Source of the DNA: an uncultured Eubacteriales bacterium
GTDB lineage: Bacteria > Bacillota > Clostridia > Oscillospirales > Oscillospiraceae
Assembly (NCBI GenBank): GCA_900548625.1
Contig: URLO01000056.1
Coordinates: 1-11,230, forward strand
Direction of reading: 5' to 3'
DNA: 11,230 nt
In this document: in pieces, positions 6,088 through 11,230 of the stretch
How positions within the stretch are numbered: position 1 is the stretch's first letter
How the letters are laid out: each line of letters opens with the position of its first letter
Notes under the pieces: generated by a model
The model's input: only the letters and a program-made list of their open reading frames with translations
Databases searched by the model: none
What the model was told of the DNA's origin: nothing
Program-made: the position numbers and the translations under genes

Positions 6088-6303
6088 ATGAACCAGAAAC
6101 AATATCACTCGCTGGAAGAATTGCCCCTGATGATGAACATGACAGATGTTGCTGCCGTCCTTGGCATTTCCAGAGCCGGAGCGTACAAACTCGCCCACAG
6201 TGCAGATTTCCCGGCGTTTCAGATCGGCAGACGCATCGTTGTCTCGCGGGAAAACTTCCTCGGCTGGCTGGACCGGCAGTCCACAGAACAAAAATGCGCC
6301 TGA
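6088..6303 (+). CDS. Excisionase / helix-turn-helix DNA-binding protein
   Basis: A 71-residue protein of the excisionase type with a MerR-like winged helix-turn-helix. The pattern MTDVAAVLGISRAGAYKLAH (residues 19-38), then FPAFQIGRRIVVSRENFLGWL (42-62), is characteristic of the helix-turn-helix 'HTH_17' family that bends DNA and directs an integrase towards excision. Start at 6088 with an AAAGGA-type ribosome binding site about 8 bases upstream. It precedes the integrase by 71 bp on the same strand, the standard xis-int order, and is probably co-transcribed with it. A short inverted repeat, GGTAG/CTACC (about 6337-6355), lies in the gap. It is complete, with no sign of decay. Confidence 0.85.
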   Translation: MNQKQYHSLEELPLMMNMTDVAAVLGISRAGAYKLAHSADFPAFQIGRRIVVSRENFLGWLDRQSTEQKCA

Positions 6304-6374
6304 GCGCAAAAAGTACTCGCTATTTCACTGTGCTTGTGGTAGTTGTGTGAGCTACCGGAAAAGGAGGAATTTAC

Positions 6375-7532
6375 ATGAGCAAAAAGCGAGCCAACGGCGA
6401 AGGCAGCATCCGCAAACGGAAAGATGGACGCTGGGAGGGCCGATATACCGCCGGGTATGACAAGGACGGAAAGGTCATCACGAAAAATGTTCTCGGAAAA
6501 ACGCAGGCAGAAGTCAAAGAAAAGCTGAAAACAGCGATCGAAGAAAGCCAGAAGCTTGACCCGACCCGCACGGGGCAGTACACCGTGCAGACATGGGTGA
6601 CGTTGTGGTACGAGGTATTTATCAAGCCGCAGATCCGCCCGAATACGAAGCAGTTCTACCGCAACTGCATGGAAAACCATCTCTTTCCCGCGCTGGGTAA
6701 CTGCCCGCTGGAAAAGCTGAGCACCATTCAAATTCAGCGTGCGATCAACGAGATGAGCGAGCACGGCAGAAATCACTACTACAGCCACATTCCGCTGAAA
6801 GAAACGACGCTCAGCCCACGCATTGTGCAAGGCATCCTCGGGATCCTGCGGAAAAGTCTCGATCAGGCCGTCGCAGAAAAGCTCATTCTGAGCAATCCGG
6901 CAGCAAACTGCAAAGCCCCGAAAACGGTGCGAAAAGAAATGAAAGTGCTGCCGGAGGAGCTGATTGGACCATATCTGCACGAAGCGAAGCAGCGCGGTGT
7001 GTTTGCGCCACTCTATCTGGAACTGACCAGTGGGCTGCGCCGGGGAGAATTGCTGGCCCTGCTCTGGAAAGATCTGAACGTGAAGGACCGAACGCTTTCC
7101 GTCACCAAAAGCGTCTGCCGCATCGACCATCAGCTTGTTGTCAGCCAGCCGAAAACGAAAAACTCCCTGCGACTGCTGACACTTCCGGAGAGCACCGTGC
7201 AGATTCTGGTGGAAGAACACGAAAAACACCCGGATAATCCCTATATGTTCCCGTCTCCGAAAACCGGAGAAATGCTCGACCCGGCATCCTTCCGCGCCAT
7301 GCATGACCGGATTCTGGAAGCCATCGGCGCGGAACATGTGAGATTTCATGACATGAGACACACATTTGCGACCTTGGCACTCAAAAACGGCGTTGACGTG
7401 CGGACACTCTCCGAAATGCTCGGACATTACAGCGCGGGGTTCACGCTCAGCACCTACGTCCACTCCACGCCCAGCATGCGCGTGCAGGCTGCGGACACCA
7501 TCGGTCAGATGATCAGCCGGGAAGTGGTGTGA
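6375..7532 (+). CDS. Tyrosine recombinase / site-specific integrase
   Basis: A 385-residue tyrosine recombinase that integrates and excises the element. Residues 1-55 resemble the arm-binding domain (NGEGSIRKRKDGRWEGRY). Residues about 70-185 are the core-binding SAM-like domain. The catalytic domain follows with all active-site residues visible: Arg222 (SGLRRGE), a Lys in PKTKNS (probably Lys262), His325 and Arg328 (HDMRH), His351 (LGH) and the nucleophile Tyr361 (STYVH). Length is normal for Tn916/phage-type integrases. The start has an ideal AAGGAGG ribosome binding site 8 bases upstream. Downstream lie a strong terminator, tandem repeats that look like arm sites, and tRNA-Val, the expected layout for an element inserted at a tRNA gene. 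It appears functional. Confidence 0.95.
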   Translation: MSKKRANGEGSIRKRKDGRWEGRYTAGYDKDGKVITKNVLGKTQAEVKEKLKTAIEESQKLDPTRTGQYTVQTWVTLWYEVFIKPQIRPNTKQFYRNCMENHLFPALGNCPLEKLSTIQIQRAINEMSEHGRNHYYSHIPLKETTLSPRIVQGILGILRKSLDQAVAEKLILSNPAANCKAPKTVRKEMKVLPEELIGPYLHEAKQRGVFAPLYLELTSGLRRGELLALLWKDLNVKDRTLSVTKSVCRIDHQLVVSQPKTKNSLRLLTLPESTVQILVEEHEKHPDNPYMFPSPKTGEMLDPASFRAMHDRILEAIGAEHVRFHDMRHTFATLALKNGVDVRTLSEMLGHYSAGFTLSTYVHSTPSMRVQAADTIGQMISREVV

Positions 7533-7545
7533 CGCAAGGCATAGC

Positions 7546-7580
7546 GGGCGCGCTGCCAAAACGGCAGCGCGCCCCTTTTC
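7546..7580 (+). terminator. Strong intrinsic terminator after the integrase
   Basis: A perfect 12-bp GC-rich stem, GGGCGCGCTGCC (7546-7557) with GGCAGCGCGCCC (7563-7574), has a 5-nt AAAAC loop and is followed by CTTTTC. It begins 14 bases after the integrase stop. Confidence 0.9.
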
Positions 7581-7655
7581 TCGTGAAAAAATACCGATTT
7601 TATGTGCGTCTTATGCGCTGCGGAATGGTCTTTTCGTGCTATTTCGTACTGTTTT

Positions 7656-7697
7656 GTACATCGACGTACATCGCGGTTTGGGTCACGGTTTGGGTCA
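7656..7697 (+). repeat. Tandem repeats, candidate integrase arm-type sites
   Basis: Two perfect back-to-back 12-bp copies of CGGTTTGGGTCA occupy 7674-7685 and 7686-7697. They are preceded by two copies of GTACATCG (7656-7663 and 7666-7673) at 10-bp spacing. Short direct repeats between an integrase gene and the attachment site are the usual binding sites for the N-terminal arm-binding domain of tyrosine integrases, which is present in the adjacent gene. Confidence 0.55.
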
Positions 7698-7746
7698 AAA
7701 CGTGACTTCAAAAATATGGTCGAACTTTTTGACTGCAAAATACAAG

Positions 7747-7782
7747 AAAAAGCTCCGAAATCAAGCGATTTCGGAGCTTTTT
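7747..7782 (-). terminator. Terminator of tRNA-Val
   Basis: A perfect stem, AAAAAGCTCCGAAATC (7747-7762) with GATTTCGGAGCTTTTT (7767-7782), and a 4-nt loop follow the tRNA 3' end by one base. It has A- and T-tracts on both sides and is probably bidirectional, isolating the tRNA from the integrase. Confidence 0.85.
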
Positions 7783-7783
7783 A

Positions 7784-7860
7784 TGGTGGACAGTACAGGA
7801 CTCGAACCTGTGACCCCATGCACGTCAAGCATGTGCTCATACCAGCTGAGCTAACTGTCC
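7784..7860 (-). tRNA. tRNA-Val (anticodon GAC), CCA encoded
   Basis: The minus strand folds as a full 77-nt cloverleaf. It has a 7-bp acceptor stem GGACAGT/ACTGTCC, discriminator A and encoded CCA. The D arm contains AGCTCAGCTGGTA, and the anticodon arm is CATGC-TTGACGT-GCATG with anticodon GAC. The T arm is ACAGG-TTCGAGT-CCTGT. It reads the valine codons GUC/GUU. All stems are intact. Its 3' end faces the integrase of the neighbouring element, so its 3' half is the likely attachment site. Confidence 0.97.
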
Positions 7861-7872
7861 ATCGCGGGAGTT

Positions 7873-7901
7873 ATTATAACGGATGATGCGCGTTTTGTCA
7901 A
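7873..7901 (-). promoter_or_regulatory. Perfect consensus promoter of tRNA-Val
   Basis: On the minus strand TTGACA (7896-7901), exactly 17 bp, then TATAAT (7873-7878). Both boxes match the sigma-A consensus fully, and the predicted start falls a few bases before the mature tRNA 5' end at 7860. Confidence 0.92.
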
Positions 7902-8011
7902 GCGGTATTTTAAAGTTTTTTGCGATTTTTTATTGCCGGGAGACTGATCATGCAGGGGAGGGCAGGGAAGCGGCCTTTTTTGAGCTCCGTCTGGCAAAAG
8001 AACGCCGGGGC

Positions 8012-8048
8012 ACGCAAAAACCGCGGGGCCGAAGCCCCGCGGTTTTGG
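8012..8048 (-). terminator. Intrinsic terminator after the BMP lipoprotein gene
   Basis: A perfect 13-bp stem, AAAACCGCGGGGC (8017-8029) with GCCCCGCGGTTTT (8034-8046), with a CGAA loop and flanking A/T tracts. It lies 17 bases beyond the lipoprotein stop codon, so transcription from that gene ends here and does not reach any transporter gene. Confidence 0.9.
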
Positions 8049-8062
8049 ATGCGTGGTGTGGA

Positions 8063-9298
8063 TTACTTCAGGTTGCCGAGGTCTTCCACGGTGATGGTCT
8101 TGGCGTTGTCCGCAGCAGCGACAGTGATGTCGTTGGAGACGGTGATCTCGCCGCTGAACATCTTGGCGACCAGCGCGGTGTAGTCGTCGGCAGTGAAGCC
8201 GTCGCCGAACTGGGTGGAGTCAGCCGGGATCTGAACGTAGTTCTCTTCGGGGTTCTCAGAGACAAGACCCAGAGTGTCGATCTTGCCGCCGTAGTTGGCG
8301 AAGTTGCCAGCCAGAACTTCCGCGAGCATGTGCTTGACGGTGGGGGCGAGGCCCTTCATGGCGGAGGTGACAGTCATGCCTTCGCCGTACTTGCTGTCGA
8401 TGATGGCCTTCTGGTCAACGTCAACGCCGATGACCTTGCCGCCGACCTTCGCAGCGGCTTCCGCAGCGGAGGTGTAGATGCCGCCGCCGCAAGCGAAGAC
8501 GACCTCAGTGCCGCCCTGATACCAAGTGTCCATCGCAGCGGTGATGTCAGCGTCGCCAGAGAACTGATTGCCGTAAGCGTACTTCATGGTGACGTCCGCG
8601 TTGATCTCAGCAGCCGCTGCGTCAGCGCCCTGAACGAAGCCGTAGCCGTAACGGACAACGGCGGGAACTGCCATGCCGCCAAGGAAGCCGAGCTTGGTGT
8701 AGCCGAGCTTCACAGCTGCGTAGCCGGCCATGTAGCCGCAGAGCTCTTCCTGGTAGACAGCGCAGTACAGGTTTGCGGGAACGACATAGTCGTCGCCGAG
8801 GTCGCCGGCGCCAACGTCCAGAGCGATGAAGGTGATGTCGTCGTTGTCGGCGGCAGTTTCCTTGATGGCCTCGCCGAAGGCGTAGCCGGGCATCACGATG
8901 ACATTGTAGTCTTCGTCGATGGCCTTCTCGATCATGGCGACACGGTCAGCGGTGTTGTCGCCGGCGGGCTTGAAGTAGTTGAACTTGACGCCGTTGGCCT
9001 CGCAGAACTCCTTGCAGGCCTCATAGGTGGTCTGGTTGAAGGACTGGTCGGTGATGTCGCCGTAGTCGGTGATCATGGCGACGGCGTACTCGGCGGCGTC
9101 AGCGGGAGTCTCGTCGGCGGGCTTTTCCTCGTCAGCGGGCTTCTCCTCGTCGGCGGGCTTTTCTTCCGGCTTGGTCTCCTCGGGGTTGGTGGTGGTTTCG
9201 TTCTGCTTGTTGTCCTCAGCGGGCTTCTCGGTGGTGGCGCAAGCGACCAGAGAGAGAACCATGATGACCGCGAGCAGGAGTGCAAGGATCTTCTTCAT
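8063..9298 (-). CDS. BMP/PnrA-family nucleoside-binding lipoprotein of an ABC transporter
   Basis: A 411-residue lipoprotein of the BMP family (Bmp/PnrA/TmpC), whose characterised members bind nucleosides for ABC uptake. Residues 1-20 are a lipoprotein signal peptide ending in the lipobox LVAC, with Cys20 the lipidated residue. Residues 25-68 are a low-complexity acidic linker with KPADEE repeats that tethers the domain to the membrane. The binding domain starts near 70 with MITDYGDITDQSFNQ (75-89), the family's ligand-pocket motif, and contains VIVMPGYAFGEA, DITFIALDVG and KVIGVDVDQKAII. The start at 9298 has GGAGG about 8 bases upstream and its own promoter; the longer frame is ignored because the signal peptide begins here. 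It lies downstream of cdd and deoB, which supports nucleosides as ligand. No permease or ATPase genes follow. Confidence 0.92.
   Translation of the reverse strand: MKKILALLLAVIMVLSLVACATTEKPAEDNKQNETTTNPEETKPEEKPADEEKPADEEKPADETPADAAEYAVAMITDYGDITDQSFNQTTYEACKEFCEANGVKFNYFKPAGDNTADRVAMIEKAIDEDYNVIVMPGYAFGEAIKETAADNDDITFIALDVGAGDLGDDYVVPANLYCAVYQEELCGYMAGYAAVKLGYTKLGFLGGMAVPAVVRYGYGFVQGADAAAAEINADVTMKYAYGNQFSGDADITAAMDTWYQGGTEVVFACGGGIYTSAAEAAAKVGGKVIGVDVDQKAIIDSKYGEGMTVTSAMKGLAPTVKHMLAEVLAGNFANYGGKIDTLGLVSENPEENYVQIPADSTQFGDGFTADDYTALVAKMFSGEITVSNDITVAAADNAKTITVEDLGNLK
9113..9166 (-). repeat. Three tandem 18-bp repeats coding KPADEE in the lipoprotein linker
   Basis: Three 18-bp units (9113-9130, 9131-9148, 9149-9166) differ at one or two positions each and encode successive KPADEE/EKPADE hexapeptides in the linker after the lipidated cysteine. 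In-frame repeats of this kind can change copy number by slippage, altering tether length without breaking the gene. Confidence 0.8.
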
Positions 9299-9350
9299 TT
9301 GTAATTCCTCCGTAAAGATTTTGTAAGCTTGCAGCGTTTGCTGCCGCTCC

Positions 9351-9379
9351 ATTATGACACATCGTGCGCAAAAAATCAA
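9351..9379 (-). promoter_or_regulatory. Promoter of the BMP lipoprotein gene
   Basis: On the minus strand TTGATT (9374-9379), a 17-bp spacer and CATAAT (9351-9356). It gives a leader of about 45 bases containing the small hairpin GCAGC/GCTGC (9331-9344) before the ribosome binding site. The lipoprotein gene can therefore be expressed separately from deoB-cdd. Confidence 0.6.
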
Positions 9380-9451
9380 CCATTTCGCCGGAAATAATCT
9401 CAAGCCGGATATTTTTCAGACAATACAGCCGATTTTTATGCGAGGATGACA

Positions 9452-9862
9452 TCATTTCATATATTTTGAGGCGCTGAAGCCGTAGGGCAGGAAGTCCTCC
9501 AGCCGCACGGCGACGAAGCTGTCGTCCGCCCGGCCCATGTAGATCATAAAATCCGGGGCGCAGAATTCCTGCATGACCTGACGGCAGACGCCGCAGGGCG
9601 GGAAAACATCCTCGATCACGCCGTCCTTGCCGCCGACGACGGCGATCGCGGTGAAATCGCGCTCGCCTGCGTAGACGGCTTTGAAAAACGCGGTGCGCTC
9701 GGCGCAGTTCGACGGGGTGTAGGCCGCGTTTTCAATGTTGCAGCCCGGATAGACCTTCCCGTCGGCGGTGAGCAGTGCAGCGCCGACCTTGAACCCGGAG
9801 TAGGGGGCATAGGCGTGCTGCATGGCGTCCTTGGCAAGACGGATCAATTCGACCTCTGTCAT
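9452..9862 (-). CDS. cdd: Cytidine deaminase
   Basis: A 136-residue homotetrameric-type cytidine deaminase, which hydrolyses cytidine and deoxycytidine to uridine and deoxyuridine plus ammonia in pyrimidine salvage. All zinc-site residues are visible: Cys53 and the proton-shuttling Glu55 in the NCAER motif, and Cys90 and Cys93 in PPCGVCRQ. Substrate-contact residues are in FKVGAALLT and GCNIENAAY (40-48). Length matches the short Bacillus-type enzymes. Start at 9862 with GGGAGG about 9 bases upstream. It lies 27 bp after the deoB stop on the same strand, so the two are very likely one operon. The BMP lipoprotein follows after a 153-bp gap with its own promoter. Confidence 0.96.
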   Translation of the reverse strand: MTEVELIRLAKDAMQHAYAPYSGFKVGAALLTADGKVYPGCNIENAAYTPSNCAERTAFFKAVYAGERDFTAIAVVGGKDGVIEDVFPPCGVCRQVMQEFCAPDFMIYMGRADDSFVAVRLEDFLPYGFSASKYMK

Positions 9863-9889
9863 AAACGTTCCTCCCTTCGTGCGTTTGCC

Positions 9890-11050
9890 TCAAAGGATCT
9901 GCTGCGCAAAGCTCGTGCCGGGGGTCTCGAGCTTCACGCCGAGGAGCTCTGCAACGGTCGCGCCGATGTCGCAGAAGCCCACGCGCGTGCCGAGATTCAC
10001 CGGCCGCAGCTTCCGGCCCAGCGCGATCATGGGGATATACTCGCGGGTGTGGTCGGTGTGCCTGGTGTAGCCGGGGTCGCAGCCGTGGTCGGCGGTGACG
10101 ATGACGCAGTCGTCGTCCCCGAGCTTTGCGAGGAAGCCGGGCAGCCAGCGGTCAAACTCGGTCAGCGCGGCGGCGTAGCCGTCAATGTTGCGGCGGTGGC
10201 CGTAGAGCATGTCGAAATCGACGAGATTGACAAAGCAAAGACCCTCAAAATCGCGCTCCGCCAGCGCCATCGTCTTGGCAAGGCCGTCGGTGTTGCCGGA
10301 GGTGTAGGTAAATTCAGTCATGCCCTCACCGGCAAAAATGTCGTGGATCTTGCCGACGGCGATGACGTCCTTTCCAGCGCCCTTCACGGCGTCCAGAACG
10401 GTCTGCGCGGGCGGCTCGAGCGAGAAATCGTGGCGGCGCGTCGTGCGGTGATACGGCCACTCGCCGTCAAAGGGACGGGCGATGACACGGCCCACGCCGT
10501 GCTTGCCGCGCAGGATGCGGCGCGCGATGCGGCAGTATTCGTAAAGCTGCTCGGGCGGGACAACGGCCTCGTGCGCCGCGATCTGAAAGACCGAGTCGGC
10601 AGAGGTGTAGACGATCAGCTTGCCGGTATCGACATGCTCGTCTCCGTAGTCGCGGATGACCTCGGTGCCGGAGTATGGCATGTTGCAGAGCCAGCCGCGG
10701 CCGGTCTGCGCGGAGAAGGCGTCCATGACCTCGTCGGGGAAGCCGTTCGGGTAGGTGGGCAGCGGCTCGGGTGAGACGATGCCCGCAAGCTCCCAGTGGC
10801 CGATGGTGGTGTCCTTGCCCATCGAGCGCTCCTGAAGGCGCGCAAACGCCGCGTGAAGCTTCGGGGATTTCGGAAGGTAATCGATGCCGTCCATGTGGCC
10901 GAGACCCATGGAAATGAGGTTGTCCATGTGGAACTCCGGCGAGGCCGCGCAGGAGCGCAGCGTGTTCGAGCCGGCGTCGCCGAATTTGTCCGCGTCCGGC
11001 TCAAAGCCGACGCCGCAGGAATCCAGAACGATCAGAAATACTCTTTTCAT
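9890..11050 (-). CDS. deoB: Phosphopentomutase
   Basis: A 386-residue phosphopentomutase of the alkaline-phosphatase superfamily. It interconverts (deoxy)ribose-1-phosphate and (deoxy)ribose-5-phosphate, linking nucleoside breakdown to central carbon metabolism. The metal ligands expected from characterised bacterial enzymes are all in place: Asp10 (LDSCGVG), Asp280 and His285 (VDFDMLYGH), Asp321 and His322 (ADHGCDP) and His334 (TDHTREYIP). The phospho-accepting Thr is in GKDTTIGHWE, most likely Thr81. Length is typical (about 390). The start at 11050 has AAAGGAG about 8 bases upstream and begins with the usual MKRVFLIVLDSCGVG; the longer open frame to 11224 crosses the hairpin cluster and has no ribosome binding site. 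cdd follows 27 bp downstream. Confidence 0.97.
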   Translation of the reverse strand: MKRVFLIVLDSCGVGFEPDADKFGDAGSNTLRSCAASPEFHMDNLISMGLGHMDGIDYLPKSPKLHAAFARLQERSMGKDTTIGHWELAGIVSPEPLPTYPNGFPDEVMDAFSAQTGRGWLCNMPYSGTEVIRDYGDEHVDTGKLIVYTSADSVFQIAAHEAVVPPEQLYEYCRIARRILRGKHGVGRVIARPFDGEWPYHRTTRRHDFSLEPPAQTVLDAVKGAGKDVIAVGKIHDIFAGEGMTEFTYTSGNTDGLAKTMALAERDFEGLCFVNLVDFDMLYGHRRNIDGYAAALTEFDRWLPGFLAKLGDDDCVIVTADHGCDPGYTRHTDHTREYIPMIALGRKLRPVNLGTRVGFCDIGATVAELLGVKLETPGTSFAQQIL

Positions 11051-11074
11051 TGAAAAACTCCTTTTGCTGTGGTG

Positions 11075-11097
11075 AAAAATGCGCCGCTTGGCGGCGC
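11075..11097 (-). terminator. Terminator or attenuator in front of deoB
   Basis: On the minus strand GCGCCGC (11091-11097), a CAA loop and GCGGCGC (11081-11087) are followed by ATTTTTC. It ends 24 bases before the deoB start, between that gene and any upstream promoter beyond the hairpin cluster. It could end an upstream transcript or attenuate deoB; the deoB promoter is not obvious between the hairpin and the gene. Confidence 0.5.
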
Positions 11098-11099
11098 AG

Positions 11100-11218
11100 G
11101 AGCTTGTCAAAAAGTCTTTTTGACAAGCTCTCAAACGCGAACCGCGGGGGCTTGGTTCGCGTTTGAAAAGACTGCACCCGCCTGCGCGCATAATTTGTGC
11201 GCTGCTTGCGCACAAATT
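11100..11218. repeat. Cluster of three long perfect inverted repeats
   Basis: Three perfect hairpins lie side by side. They are GAGCTTGTCAAAAAG (11100-11114) with its complement at 11116-11130 (15-bp arms, 1-nt centre), TCAAACGCGAACC (11131-11143) with 11154-11166 (13-bp arms), and AATTTGTGCGC (11192-11202) with 11208-11218 (11-bp arms). The first two are directly abutting. No gene is visible here; such arrays resemble short intergenic palindromic repeat elements (REP- or MITE-like). The window ends at 11230, so the full extent is unknown. Confidence 0.7.
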
Positions 11219-11230
11219 CCACACTTGCCG

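Noticed and set aside
5852..6091. 79-codon plus-strand open frame in the structured segment
   Set aside because: No recognisable domain or good ribosome binding site; composition follows inverted repeats. Treated as non-coding.
6219..7559. Minus-strand open frame of 446 codons
   Set aside because: Antisense of the integrase, whose catalytic residues are all present on the plus strand.
7784..7886. Open frame reading through the tRNA (YRTRTCDP...)
   Set aside because: A well-known translation artefact of a tRNA gene on the opposite strand.
7883..9304. Long plus-strand open frame (473 codons) rich in Val, Gly and Asp
   Set aside because: It is the antisense shadow of the BMP lipoprotein gene; the minus strand has signal peptide, lipobox, ribosome binding site and family motifs.
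9815..10774. Plus-strand open frame of 319 codons
   Set aside because: Antisense of deoB, caused by high GC and codon pattern; no domain or ribosome binding site.

Overview
The window looks like chromosomal DNA of a gut Firmicute, most likely in the Oscillospiraceae/Ruminococcaceae sphere. This is an inference from protein style: a Clostridia-type BMP lipoprotein, a cytidylate-kinase-like P-loop protein beside a MATE pump, a TnpX-type serine recombinase remnant, and a replisome organizer/DnaC-like/Xis/Int element. Ribosome binding sites are GGAGG-rich, genes are tightly packed and coding GC is moderately high. I cannot name a species.

Left end (1-885). A 3' fragment of a large serine recombinase (minus strand) lies directly downstream of a structured leader RNA. 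I read this RNA as a cobalamin riboswitch with its own intrinsic terminator. The gene the riboswitch should control is not there, so it appears orphaned by mobile DNA.

Metabolite/efflux cassette (840-3873). A minus-strand pair, a cytidylate-kinase-like P-loop protein and a MATE transporter, overlaps by 8 bp and is therefore probably translationally coupled. A LysR regulator is transcribed divergently from a shared 140-bp promoter region. Both sides of the cassette are bordered by mobile-element remains.

Integrated element (about 3875-7784). It contains a 5'-truncated sigma-70-like fragment, a phage-type replisome organizer that probably lacks a few N-terminal residues, and a DnaC/IstB-like ATPase overlapping it by 4 bp. 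A 505-bp non-coding, repeat- and hairpin-rich segment follows, carrying TAGCGACTA iteron-like repeats and an oriT-like hairpin array. Next come a small excisionase and a tyrosine integrase, then arm-site-like tandem repeats beside tRNA-Val(GAC). No relaxase or other transfer gene is present, so the element is either decayed or a very small mobilizable element that depends on a helper.

Right end (7784-11230, minus strand). This holds tRNA-Val with a perfect consensus promoter, then a nucleoside-salvage group. In transcription order the group is deoB (phosphopentomutase), cdd (cytidine deaminase) and, from its own promoter, a BMP/PnrA-family nucleoside-binding lipoprotein. Together they would capture nucleosides, deaminate (deoxy)cytidine and convert (deoxy)ribose-1-phosphate to the 5-phosphate for central metabolism. 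The 180 bp upstream of deoB hold four consecutive perfect inverted repeats, one of them a terminator/attenuator-like hairpin.
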